Of a DNA stretch of 64,000 bases, positions 25,530 to 33,912 are shown piece by piece. Under the pieces are notes generated by a model. It was given only the letters and a program-made list of their open reading frames with translations. It made no database searches and was not told where the DNA came from. The DNA comes from Pseudomonas yamanorum (GTDB lineage: Bacteria; Pseudomonadota; Gammaproteobacteria; Pseudomonadales; Pseudomonadaceae). The stretch is from assembly GCF_013386765.1 (NCBI RefSeq), contig NZ_JACARE010000031.1, forward strand, positions 19,877 through 83,876. Direction: 5' to 3'. Each line of letters starts with the position of its first letter. Positions within the stretch are counted from its first letter, which is position 1. A program made the translations under genes and the position numbers.

Positions 25530-25579
25530 TCTTTAGCCGTATACTCCTGCATTATTTACGCCCGCCGTGCGAGGCCATC

Positions 25580-28414
25580 TTGGACAAGATCCTGATTCGT
25601 GGGGCTCGAACCCACAACCTGAAGAACATCGACCTGACCCTGCCACGGGACAAACTGATCGTCATCACCGGCTTGTCCGGGTCCGGCAAGTCGTCCCTGG
25701 CGTTTGACACGCTGTACGCCGAAGGCCAGCGCCGCTATGTGGAATCCCTGTCGGCCTATGCCCGGCAGTTCCTGTCGATGATGGAAAAACCCGACGTCGA
25801 CACCATTGAAGGCCTGTCGCCAGCGATTTCCATCGAACAGAAATCGACGTCCCATAACCCACGCTCCACCGTGGGTACCATCACAGAGATCTATGATTAC
25901 CTGCGCCTGCTGTATGCCCGCGTAGGTATTCCCCGCTGCCCGGACCACGATATTCCCCTGGAAGCACAGACCGTCAGCCAGATGGTCGACCTGGTGCTAG
26001 CCCAGCCGGAAGGCGCCAAGCTGATGCTGCTGGCGCCGGTGATTCGCGAGCGTAAAGGCGAGCACCTTTCCGTCTTCGAAGAGCTGAGAGCGCAAGGTTT
26101 CGTGCGGGCCCGGATCAACGGCAAGCTCTATGAGCTGGACGAAGCGCCGAAGCTGGATAAACAGAAGAAGCACTCGATTGATGTGGTGGTCGACCGTTTC
26201 AAGGTGCGTGCCGACTTGCAGCAGCGGCTGGCGGAGTCTTTCGAGACCGCACTGAAGCTAGCAGACGGTATCGCCCTGGTGGCGCCCATGGACGACGAGC
26301 CCGGGGAAGAAATCATCTTCTCCGCGCGCTTCGCCTGCCCGATCTGCGGCCACGCCATCAGCGAGCTGGAACCGAAGCTGTTTTCCTTCAACAACCCGGC
26401 TGGCGCCTGCCCGACCTGTGATGGTTTGGGGGTTAAGCAATTCTTTGATATCAAACGACTGGTCAATGGCGACCTCACGCTGGCGGAAGGCGCGATACGC
26501 GGCTGGGACAGGCGTAACGTCTATTACTTCCAGATGCTGGGCTCGCTGGCGTCCCACTACAAGTTCAGCCTCGAAGTGCCCTTCAACGAGCTGACCGCCG
26601 AACATCAGAAATTCATCCTGCACGGCAGCGGTTCGCAAAACGTCGACTTCAAGTATTTGAACGACCGTGGCGACATCGTCAAACGCTCGCACCCGTTCGA
26701 AGGCATCGTGCCGAATCTGGAGCGTCGCTACCGCGAGACCGAGTCGGCCAGCGTGCGCGAGGAACTGGCCAAGTTCCTCAGCACCCAGCCCTGCCCGGAT
26801 TGCCGTGGCACCCGCCTGCGCCGTGAAGCGCGGCACGTGTGGGTTGGCGAGAAGACACTGCCGGCGGTGACCAACCTGCCGATTGGCGATGCCTGTGAAT
26901 ACTTCGGCACACTGAAGCTGACCGGTCGCCGTGGGGAAATTGCCGACAAGATCCTCAAGGAAATTCGTGAGCGGCTGCAGTTCCTGGTTAACGTGGGACT
27001 GGACTATCTGTCGCTGGACCGCAGTGCCGACACACTTTCCGGTGGCGAGGCCCAGCGGATTCGCCTGGCCAGCCAGATTGGCGCCGGCCTGGTGGGCGTG
27101 CTGTACATCCTCGATGAGCCGTCGATTGGCTTGCATCAACGGGACAACGATCGCCTGCTGGGTACGCTGAAACACCTGCGGGACATCGGCAACACGGTGA
27201 TCGTGGTCGAGCACGATGAAGATGCCATTCGTCTTGCGGACTACGTGGTAGATATCGGCCCGGGTGCCGGTGTGCACGGTGGGCATATTGTCGCCGAGGG
27301 CACGCCTGCCGAAGTGATGGCGCATCCTGACTCGCTGACCGGCAAATACCTGTCGGGCCGTGTGAAGATTGCTGTGCCAGCCAAGCGTACGCCGCGCAAC
27401 AAGAAGATGGCGCTGCACCTCAAGGGCGCGCGTGGCAACAACCTGCGCAACGTCGACCTGGAGATCCCGTTGGGTCTGCTGACCTGTGTGACCGGTGTAT
27501 CCGGTTCGGGCAAATCGACGCTGATCAACAACACGCTGTTTCCATTGAGCGCCACCGCGCTGAACGGTGCGACCACCCTGGAAGCCGCCGCTCACGACAG
27601 CATCAAAGGCCTTGAGCATCTGGACAAGGTCGTCGATATCGACCAGAGCCCGATTGGTCGCACGCCACGTTCCAACCCGGCGACCTACACCGGGCTGTTC
27701 ACACCAATTCGCGAGCTGTTTGCCGGCGTGCCGGAGTCGCGCTCTCGTGGCTACGGGCCGGGCCGGTTCTCGTTCAACGTCAAGGGCGGGCGCTGCGAGG
27801 CGTGCCAGGGCGATGGCTTGATCAAGGTGGAGATGCACTTCCTGCCGGACATCTACGTGCCGTGCGACGTGTGCAAGAGCAAGCGCTACAACCGCGAAAC
27901 CCTGGAGATCAAGTACAAGGGCAAAAGCATCCACGAAACCCTCGAGATGACGATCGAGGAAGCGCGGGTGTTCTTTGATGCGGTCCCGGCGCTGGCGCGC
28001 AAGCTGCAGACGCTGATGGATGTTGGCCTGTCGTACATCAAGCTGGGCCAGTCGGCGACCACGTTATCGGGTGGTGAGGCGCAGCGGGTCAAGCTGTCTC
28101 GCGAGCTGTCCAAGCGCGATACCGGCAAGACCCTGTATATCCTCGATGAGCCGACCACGGGCCTGCACTTTGCGGATATTCAGCAACTGCTGGACGTACT
28201 GCATCGCCTGCGTGACCACGGCAACACGGTGGTGGTGATCGAGCACAACCTGGACGTGATCAAGACCGCCGACTGGCTGGTGGACCTGGGGCCGGAAGGC
28301 GGCTCAAAAGGTGGGCAGATCATTGCGGTCGGCACACCGGAGCAAGTGTCTGAGATGAAGCAGTCTCACACCGGCTTCTACCTCAAGCCTCTGCTGGCAC
28401 GCGACAAGGACTGA
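25580..28414 (+). CDS. uvrA: Excinuclease ABC subunit A
   Basis: A 944-residue UvrA, the damage-sensing ATPase of nucleotide excision repair, which loads UvrB. There are two ABC modules, with Walker A GLSGSGKS near residue 31 and GVSGSGKST near 640, and signatures LSGGEAQRIRLA and LSGGEAQRVKLS. Zinc fingers are CPIC...CPTC (about 253-283) and CEAC...CDVC (about 738-765). The start is TTG at 25580, with GAGG five bases upstream, giving the family's normal N-terminus DKILIRGARTHNL; the open frame continues upstream to 25310 but through non-conserved sequence overlapping the divergent gene. Confidence 0.97.
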   Translation: MDKILIRGARTHNLKNIDLTLPRDKLIVITGLSGSGKSSLAFDTLYAEGQRRYVESLSAYARQFLSMMEKPDVDTIEGLSPAISIEQKSTSHNPRSTVGTITEIYDYLRLLYARVGIPRCPDHDIPLEAQTVSQMVDLVLAQPEGAKLMLLAPVIRERKGEHLSVFEELRAQGFVRARINGKLYELDEAPKLDKQKKHSIDVVVDRFKVRADLQQRLAESFETALKLADGIALVAPMDDEPGEEIIFSARFACPICGHAISELEPKLFSFNNPAGACPTCDGLGVKQFFDIKRLVNGDLTLAEGAIRGWDRRNVYYFQMLGSLASHYKFSLEVPFNELTAEHQKFILHGSGSQNVDFKYLNDRGDIVKRSHPFEGIVPNLERRYRETESASVREELAKFLSTQPCPDCRGTRLRREARHVWVGEKTLPAVTNLPIGDACEYFGTLKLTGRRGEIADKILKEIRERLQFLVNVGLDYLSLDRSADTLSGGEAQRIRLASQIGAGLVGVLYILDEPSIGLHQRDNDRLLGTLKHLRDIGNTVIVVEHDEDAIRLADYVVDIGPGAGVHGGHIVAEGTPAEVMAHPDSLTGKYLSGRVKIAVPAKRTPRNKKMALHLKGARGNNLRNVDLEIPLGLLTCVTGVSGSGKSTLINNTLFPLSATALNGATTLEAAAHDSIKGLEHLDKVVDIDQSPIGRTPRSNPATYTGLFTPIRELFAGVPESRSRGYGPGRFSFNVKGGRCEACQGDGLIKVEMHFLPDIYVPCDVCKSKRYNRETLEIKYKGKSIHETLEMTIEEARVFFDAVPALARKLQTLMDVGLSYIKLGQSATTLSGGEAQRVKLSRELSKRDTGKTLYILDEPTTGLHFADIQQLLDVLHRLRDHGNTVVVIEHNLDVIKTADWLVDLGPEGGSKGGQIIAVGTPEQVSEMKQSHTGFYLKPLLARDKD

Positions 28415-28429
28415 TTGTTCAGGCCCACG

Positions 28430-28469
28430 AAAAAGCCCCTGTCACCGTGTAAGTGACAGGGGCTTTTTT
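28430..28469. terminator. Bidirectional intrinsic terminator between uvrA and ftnA
   Basis: AAAAGCCCCTGTCAC and GTGACAGGGGCTTTTTT pair perfectly around a 7-base loop, with A-run and T-run flanks serving both converging genes. Confidence 0.95.
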
Positions 28470-28482
28470 GTAGCCAGAAGAA

Positions 28483-28947
28483 TCAGAACTGCGATTGCAG
28501 GTAATTCTCCAGGCCAATCAACTTGATCAGACCCAGCTGCTTCTCCAGCCAGTAGGTGTGATCTTCTTCGGTGTCATTCAACTGCACCCGCAGGATTTCC
28601 CGCGTGACGTAGTCGTTGTGCTGCTCGCAGAGCTCGATGCCCTTGCAGAGCGCAGCACGGACCTTGTATTCCAGGCGCAAGTCGCTGGCGAGCATCTCAG
28701 GGACCGTGGTGCCGGTGTCCAGGTCGTCGGGACGCATACGTGGCGTGCCTTCGAGCATCAGGATTCGGCGCATCAGTGCGTCGGCGTGCTGTGCCTCTTC
28801 TTCCATTTCGTGGTTGATGCGCTCGTAGAGCTCGGTAAAGCCCCAGTCTTCGTACATCCGCGAGTGAATGAAATATTGGTCACGAGCAGCCAGTTCGCCC
28901 GTCAGCAACGTGTTGAGGTAATCGATTACGTCGGGGTGACCTTGCAT
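28483..28947 (-). CDS. ftnA: Bacterial ferritin FtnA (formerly bacterioferritin A)
   Basis: A 154-residue four-helix ferritin subunit for iron storage in a 24-mer. Ferroxidase ligands Glu18, Glu51 and His54 are in place, with a C-terminal segment bearing the other half of the site (LNDTEEDHTYW). The haem-ligating Met52 of true bacterioferritins is Ala here, so the protein should not bind haem in the Bfr manner. This fits PA4235, renamed from BfrA to FtnA. The ATG at 28947 has GGGAG upstream. It sits beside katA; in P. aeruginosa this ferritin is linked to iron supply for KatA. Confidence 0.92.
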   Translation of the reverse strand: MQGHPDVIDYLNTLLTGELAARDQYFIHSRMYEDWGFTELYERINHEMEEEAQHADALMRRILMLEGTPRMRPDDLDTGTTVPEMLASDLRLEYKVRAALCKGIELCEQHNDYVTREILRVQLNDTEEDHTYWLEKQLGLIKLIGLENYLQSQF

Positions 28948-29060
28948 CGCCCTACATCTCCCTGCTTGAAAGTCTGTAGTTTGAACCATGATGACCCGGA
29001 GGTCACGGGACCAACGGCAGAAAAGTGAAGATTTCCGGTGAAAAGTAGCTGAAATAACGC

Positions 29061-29088
29061 AAAAACCGCCCAAATGAGGGCGGTTCTG
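29061..29088 (-). terminator. Intrinsic terminator of katA
   Basis: Stem AACCGCCC / GGGCGGTT with a 6-base loop, followed on the minus strand by five T. It ends katA transcription before ftnA, so the two genes are mostly separate units. Confidence 0.85.
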
Positions 29089-29102
29089 CTTATCGTTTAG
29101 AG

Positions 29103-30551
29103 TTAGTTAAGCGATACACCCAGTGCAGATGCGATCCCTTCTCCATAAGCAGGATCTGCCTGGAAGAAGTACTGCAACTGGCGCTGGACCACGTCGCTGG
29201 AAACACCCGCCATCGCGCCGGCGATGTTGTTGATCAGCAGGGTCTTCTGCTCATCATTCATCAGGCGGAACAACGCGCCCGCGTGGCTGAAGTAGTCGGT
29301 GTCTTCACGGTGATCGTAACGATCTGCCGCGCCGCTCAGGGCCAAGGCTGGTTCAGCGTATTGCGGAGCCTGCTTCGGAGCATCGGCGTAGCTGTTTGGC
29401 TCGTAGTTTGGAGCCGCACCACCATTTGCACCGAATGCCATCGAACCGTCACGCTGGTAGCTGTTGACCGGGCTGCGTGGCGCGTTCACCGGCAGCTGCT
29501 GGTGGTTGGTGCCGACACGGTAGCGATGGGCATCTGCGTAAGCGAACACGCGACCTTGCAGCATACGGTCTGGCGACAAGCCAACACCTGGGACCATGTT
29601 GCTTGGACCGAAAGCGGCTTGCTCGACTTCGGCAAAGTAGTTCAGCGGGTTACGGTTCAGCTCAAGCTCGCCGACTTCGATCAGCGGGAATTCTTTCTGC
29701 GACCAGGTCTTGGTCACGTCGAAGGGGTTCTCGTAGTGAGCATTGGCCTGAGCTTGCGTCATGATCTGGATGCACACGCGCCATTTCGGGAAGTCACCGC
29801 GCTCGATAGCGCCGAACAGGTCGCGCTGGGCATAGTCAGGATCGGTACCCGCCAGGCGCGCAGCGTCAGCAGGCGCCAGGTTCTTGATACCTTGCTGGGT
29901 CTTGTAGTGCCACTTCACCCAGTGCCGCTCGCCTTTGGCGTTGATCAGGCTGTAGGTGTGGCTGCCGAAGCCGTGCATGTGACGGTAGCCGTCCGGGATG
30001 CCACGGTCCGAAAACAGGATGGTGACCTGGTGCAGCGCCTCGGGTGAGTGCGACCAGAAGTCCCACATCATCTGTGCACTTTTCAGGTTGCTTTGCGGCA
30101 AGCGTTTTTGGGTGTGGATGAAGTCCGGGAATTTCAGCGGATCTCGGATGAAGAACACAGGGGTGTTGTTGCCAACGATGTCCCAGTTGCCTTCTTCGGT
30201 ATAGAACTTCAAGGCGAAACCACGTGGGTCACGCTCGGTATCAGCCGAGCCGCGCTCACCGCCTACTGTAGAGAAGCGCAGGAAGGTTGGGGTTTGCTTG
30301 CCTACGGACTCGAACAGCTTGGCACTGGTGTACTGAGTAATGTCTTGGGTGACGGTGAACGTACCGTAAGCGCCCGAGCCCTTCGCGTGTACACGACGCT
30401 CAGGAATGTTCTCACGGTTGAAATGGGCAAGCTTCTCGATCAGGTGAAAATCGTCGAGCAGCAATGGGCCGCGCGGGCCGGCGGAGCGGGAGTTCTGGTT
30501 ATCGGCAACGGGGGCACCGCTGGCGGTAGTAAGGGTTTTATTTTGACTCAT
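29103..30551 (-). CDS. katA: Monofunctional haem catalase (clade 3)
   Basis: A 482-residue small-subunit catalase that splits hydrogen peroxide. Catalytic His55 lies in RRVHAKGSGAYG, the distal Asn128 in DIVGNNTPVFF, the substrate-channel region in RFSTVGGERGSAD, and the proximal haem Tyr in RVFAYADAHRYR. There is no signal peptide. The ATG at 30551 has GAGGAAG seven bases upstream; a TTG two codons earlier is less well spaced. It corresponds by position to KatA of P. aeruginosa (PA4236), although the N-terminal sequence differs enough that another clade 3 paralogue is possible. Confidence 0.93.
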   Translation of the reverse strand: MSQNKTLTTASGAPVADNQNSRSAGPRGPLLLDDFHLIEKLAHFNRENIPERRVHAKGSGAYGTFTVTQDITQYTSAKLFESVGKQTPTFLRFSTVGGERGSADTERDPRGFALKFYTEEGNWDIVGNNTPVFFIRDPLKFPDFIHTQKRLPQSNLKSAQMMWDFWSHSPEALHQVTILFSDRGIPDGYRHMHGFGSHTYSLINAKGERHWVKWHYKTQQGIKNLAPADAARLAGTDPDYAQRDLFGAIERGDFPKWRVCIQIMTQAQANAHYENPFDVTKTWSQKEFPLIEVGELELNRNPLNYFAEVEQAAFGPSNMVPGVGLSPDRMLQGRVFAYADAHRYRVGTNHQQLPVNAPRSPVNSYQRDGSMAFGANGGAAPNYEPNSYADAPKQAPQYAEPALALSGAADRYDHREDTDYFSHAGALFRLMNDEQKTLLINNIAGAMAGVSSDVVQRQLQYFFQADPAYGEGIASALGVSLN

Positions 30552-30724
30552 GCTCAATCTTCCTCAGGTCAGACTCGAAACTGCCGGCTAATCGGCTTGA
30601 AGGGAGTATTAACCAGGAAGGTGACACCTTCAAATTCATTAAATCATGAGCTTCGATAGAATTTAACTAACTAACCGAGCCGATAGCTGAAGTTGCTTGA
30701 GGTACTTCCATTTTCCCGCGCGCA

Positions 30725-30750
30725 CAAAAAACCGGGCACTAGGCCCGGTT
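30725..30750 (-). terminator. Terminator of the alpha operon (after rplQ)
   Basis: AACCGGGC / GCCCGGTT with a 5-base loop and five T following on the minus strand. It lies 21 bases beyond the rplQ stop codon and ends the long ribosomal series before katA. Confidence 0.9.
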
Positions 30751-30770
30751 CTTCGTTACAGACTGACGTC

Positions 30771-31157
30771 TTACTCAGCGGATACAGCTTCACCGCCAAC
30801 TGGACGATCGATCAGCTCAACGTACGCCATAGGCGCGTTGTCACCAGCGCGGAAACCGCACTTGAGGATGCGCAGGTAGCCACCCTCACGGGTAGCGTAA
30901 CGCTTGCCCAGGTCGTTGAAGAGCTTACCAACGATAGCTTTCGAACGAGTACGGTCGAAAGCCAGACGGCGGTTAGCCAGGCTGTCTGTCTTGGCCAAAG
31001 TGATCAGCGGCTCAGCAACGCGACGCAGTTCTTTAGCTTTCGGCAGTGTAGTTTTGATCAGCTCGTGCTCGAACAGCGACACCGCCATGTTCTGGAACAT
31101 AGCCTTACGGTGCGAGCTGGTACGGCTCAGGTGACGACCACTTTTACGATGACGCAT
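30771..31157 (-). CDS. rplQ: 50S ribosomal protein L17
   Basis: L17 of 128 residues, starting MRHRKSGRHLSRTSSHRKAM as in all gammaproteobacteria. It binds 23S rRNA near the exit tunnel. It is last in the alpha operon, 41 bases after rpoA, and followed by a strong terminator. The C-terminal extension (GGEAVSAE) is short and acidic. Confidence 0.98.
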   Translation of the reverse strand: MRHRKSGRHLSRTSSHRKAMFQNMAVSLFEHELIKTTLPKAKELRRVAEPLITLAKTDSLANRRLAFDRTRSKAIVGKLFNDLGKRYATREGGYLRILKCGFRAGDNAPMAYVELIDRPVGGEAVSAE

Positions 31158-31198
31158 GGTTCATTCCTTACCAAACTCACGTTCGGTGATTACGACGA

Positions 31199-32200
31199 TC
31201 AGGCAGTCGCCTTGTCGTCCTTCTTAAGACTTGCAGGCGGCCAGTTGTCGAGGCGCATGCCGAGGGACAGACCGCGGGAGGCCAGAACGTCCTTGATTTC
31301 GGTCAAGGATTTCTTGCCCAGGTTCGGAGTCTTCAACAGTTCTACTTCGGTGCGCTGAATCAGATCGCCGATGTAGTAAATGTTTTCCGCCTTAAGGCAG
31401 TTAGCCGAACGTACAGTCAGTTCCAGATCGTCAACCGGGCGAAGCAGGATCGGATCGATCTCGTCTTCCTGCTCGATTACCACTGGTTCGCTGTCACCCT
31501 TGAGGTCGACGAACGCAGCCAACTGCTGTTGCAGAATGGTTGCAGCGCGGCGGATAGCCTCTTCAGGATCCAGAGTACCGTTGGTTTCCAGATCAATAAC
31601 CAGCTTGTCCAGGTTAGTACGCTGTTCGACACGGGCGTTTTCCACCACGTATGCGATACGGCGAACCGGGCTGAACGAAGAGTCAAGCTGCAAGCGACCA
31701 ATGCTGCGGCTTTCGTCTTCATCGCTCTGACGCGAGTCGGCCGGTTCATAACCACGACCACGAGCTACGGTGAGCTTCATGTTCAGGGCGCCGTTAGACG
31801 CCAGGTTAGCGATTACGTGATCGGGATTAACGATCTCGACATCATGATCCAGCTGAATATCGGCAGCGGTAACCACCCCCGAACCCTTCTTCGACAAGGT
31901 CAGCGTAACTTCGTCACGGCCGTGCAGCTTGATAGCCAGACCTTTAAGGTTCAACAGGATTTCAATTACGTCTTCCTGTACACCTTCGATGGCGCTGTAC
32001 TCGTGGAGCACACCGTCAATCTCGGCCTCGACTACTGCACAGCCGGGCATTGAGGACAACAGGATGCGGCGCAGCGCGTTGCCCAGGGTGTGGCCAAAAC
32101 CACGCTCGAGAGGCTCGAGAGTGATCTTGGCGCGGGTTGGACTGACAACCTGCACATCAATGTGACGGGGTGTCAGGAACTCATTTACCGAAATCTGCAT
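31199..32200 (-). CDS. rpoA: RNA polymerase alpha subunit
   Basis: Alpha of 333 residues. The N-terminal dimerisation domain (1 to about 235, with FGHTLGNALRRILLSSMPG) assembles beta and beta-prime. A linker and the C-terminal domain follow (about 250-320, DDLELTVRSANCLKAENI and LGKKSLTEIKDVLASRGL), which contacts UP elements and activators. Its place between rpsD and rplQ ties polymerase supply to ribosome supply. Confidence 0.98.
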   Translation of the reverse strand: MQISVNEFLTPRHIDVQVVSPTRAKITLEPLERGFGHTLGNALRRILLSSMPGCAVVEAEIDGVLHEYSAIEGVQEDVIEILLNLKGLAIKLHGRDEVTLTLSKKGSGVVTAADIQLDHDVEIVNPDHVIANLASNGALNMKLTVARGRGYEPADSRQSDEDESRSIGRLQLDSSFSPVRRIAYVVENARVEQRTNLDKLVIDLETNGTLDPEEAIRRAATILQQQLAAFVDLKGDSEPVVIEQEDEIDPILLRPVDDLELTVRSANCLKAENIYYIGDLIQRTEVELLKTPNLGKKSLTEIKDVLASRGLSLGMRLDNWPPASLKKDDKATA

Positions 32201-32222
32201 GGATGCACCTATTTTCTAGCCC

Positions 32223-32843
32223 TTACTTGGAGTAGAGCTCGACAATCAGGCTTTCGTTGATGTCGGCGGACAGATCACTGCGAGCAGGAACGTTCTTGAA
32301 AACGCCCGACTTCTTCTCAGTGTCTACTTCTACCCATTCTACGCGGCCACGTTGGGCACACAGATCGAGAGCTTGGACAATGCGAAGTTGATTTTTTGCT
32401 TTCTCGCGAATCGCGACCACGTCACCAGCACGAACCTGGTAAGACGGCACGTTAACGGTTTGGCCGTTTACGCTGACGGATTTGTGCGATACCAGCTGAC
32501 GGGATTCGGCACGAGTCGAACCAAAGCCCATACGGTATACAACGTTGTCCAGACGGCATTCGAGCAGTTGCAGCAGGTTTTCACCGGTTGCACCTTTCTT
32601 GCCAGCAGCTTCTTTGTAGTAGCCGCTGAACTGACGCTCGAGAACGCCGTAGATACGACGGACCTTCTGCTTTTCACGCAGTTGGGTGCCGTAATCGGAC
32701 TGGCGACCGCGGCGTTGGCCGTGGATACCAGGTGCTGCTTCAATGTTGCACTTCGATTCGATCGCGCGCACGCCGCTCTTCAGAAAGAGATCGGTGCCTT
32801 CACGACGAGCGAGTTTGCATTTTGGACCAATGTAACGAGCCAT
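32223..32843 (-). CDS. rpsD: 30S ribosomal protein S4
   Basis: S4 of 206 residues, one of the first proteins to bind 16S rRNA. It carries the S4 RNA-binding domain in the middle (CRLDNVVYRMGFGSTRAESRQLV). In E. coli S4 represses the alpha operon by binding its leader; whether the short leader here can do this is unclear. Confidence 0.98.
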   Translation of the reverse strand: MARYIGPKCKLARREGTDLFLKSGVRAIESKCNIEAAPGIHGQRRGRQSDYGTQLREKQKVRRIYGVLERQFSGYYKEAAGKKGATGENLLQLLECRLDNVVYRMGFGSTRAESRQLVSHKSVSVNGQTVNVPSYQVRAGDVVAIREKAKNQLRIVQALDLCAQRGRVEWVEVDTEKKSGVFKNVPARSDLSADINESLIVELYSK

Positions 32844-32861
32844 TCTTTACAATCTCCTGGA

Positions 32862-33251
32862 TTACACGCGGCGCTTCTTCGGCGGACGGCACCCGTTGTG
32901 CGGGATTGGCGTCACGTCGGTGATGCTGGCGATCTTATAGCCACAGCCGTTCAATGCACGGACAGCAGACTCACGACCTGGACCTGGACCTTTGACGTTA
33001 ACGTCGAGGTTTTTCAGGCCATATTCCAGCGCAGCTTGACCAGCACGTTCAGCAGCTACTTGAGCAGCAAACGGGGTGGACTTGCGGGAACCGCGGAAAC
33101 CCGAACCACCGGAGGTAGCCCAAGAAAGCGCGTTACCTTGACGGTCGGTGATGGTCACGATTGTGTTGTTAAAAGATGCATGGATGTGGGCGATGCCATC
33201 AACCACTGTCTTTTTAACTTTTTTACGAGGACGAGCAGCAGGTTTTGCCAT
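32862..33251 (-). CDS. rpsK: 30S ribosomal protein S11
   Basis: S11 of 129 residues, on the small-subunit platform near the E site. The end of the protein, TPIPHNGCRPPKKRRV, is the usual basic tail. It is 18 bases before rpsD in the alpha operon. Confidence 0.98.
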   Translation of the reverse strand: MAKPAARPRKKVKKTVVDGIAHIHASFNNTIVTITDRQGNALSWATSGGSGFRGSRKSTPFAAQVAAERAGQAALEYGLKNLDVNVKGPGPGRESAVRALNGCGYKIASITDVTPIPHNGCRPPKKRRV

Positions 33252-33281
33252 GATTAATTTCCTGTCGATTCGCGTGGGCGA

Positions 33282-33638
33282 TTACTTGCGGATCGGCTTA
33301 CGCGGACCTTTACGGGTACGCGCGTTAGTCTTGGTACGCTGACCGCGTACTGGAAGACCACGACGATGACGCAGACCACGGTAGCAACCGAGGTCCATCA
33401 AACGCTTGATTTTCATGTTGATTTCGCGACGCAGGTCACCTTCAGTGGTGAACTTCGCCACTTCGCCACGCAACAGCTCAATCTGCTCGTCGCTCAGATC
33501 TTTGATCTTTGCGGCTGGGTTTACCCCAGTATCTGCGCAAATTTTCTGCGCAGTAGTGCGACCAACACCATAGATGTAGGTCAGCGAGATAACAGTGTGC
33601 TTGTTATCTGGAATGTTAACGCCTGCAATACGGGCCAT
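33282..33638 (-). CDS. rpsM: 30S ribosomal protein S13
   Basis: S13 of 118 residues, in the head of the small subunit contacting the P-site tRNA and L5. The N-terminus [20 protein letters not shown] and the basic tail [12 protein letters not shown] are intact. It is the first gene of the alpha operon, with a promoter about 60 bases upstream. Confidence 0.98.
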
Positions 33639-33697
33639 TCAGTGGGACTCCAATTGACAGCTACCTACGCCCCGGAAGCCAAGAAATAGGGCGCGAG

Positions 33698-33726
33698 ATA
33701 ATATCGCTGTAATAACAAATAATCAA
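33698..33726 (-). promoter_or_regulatory. Promoter of the alpha operon (rpsM)
   Basis: On the minus strand -35 TTGATT (33726-33721), 17 bases, -10 TATTAT (33703-33698). A GC-rich discriminator (CTCGCGCCC) follows the -10, as in growth-rate and stringent-controlled promoters. The -35 begins directly after the spc terminator stem. Confidence 0.75.
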
Positions 33727-33750
33727 CCCGGCAGCGCACTAGCTGCCGGG
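33721..33750 (-). terminator. Terminator at the end of the spc operon (after rpmJ)
   Basis: Perfect 9-base stem CCCGGCAGC / GCTGCCGGG with a 6-base loop, followed on the minus strand by TTGATTATTTGTT. The T-rich flank is broken by other bases, so termination is probably partial. Confidence 0.65.
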
Positions 33751-33767
33751 CTTCAAGCGGATCACAC

Positions 33768-33884
33768 TCAGCCTTGGCGCTGTTTGTGACGCGGTTCCGC
33801 GCTGCAAATTACTCGAACAACACCTTCGCGGCGAATAATCTTGCAGTTACGGCACAGCTTTTTCACCGATGCACGAACTTTCAT
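33768..33884 (-). CDS. rpmJ: 50S ribosomal protein L36 (zinc-ribbon form)
   Basis: A 38-residue L36, [14 protein letters not shown]..., with a complete zinc ribbon: Cys11, Cys14, Cys27 and His33. This is the zinc-binding form; many bacteria hold a zinc-free paralogue elsewhere under Zur control. It lies 28 bases after secY and closes the spc operon. Confidence 0.97.
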
Positions 33885-33912
33885 CACCAACTCCTCGAAC
33901 CTTATGGGGTAC

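Noticed and set aside
25508..25545. TTGACA with TATACT as the uvrA promoter
   Set aside because: The boxes are 26 bases apart, too far for one promoter; only the TTGACA part was kept as context for the LexA-like site.
25310..25579. N-terminal extension of uvrA by 90 codons
   Set aside because: It overlaps the divergent MFS gene and the promoter region, is not UvrA-like, and a TTG start with a good ribosome-binding sequence gives the normal N-terminus.
30640..30695. OxyR-like ATAG/CTAT half-sites upstream of katA
   Set aside because: The half-site spacing does not fit the four-part OxyR consensus; only one half-site pair is near-correct.
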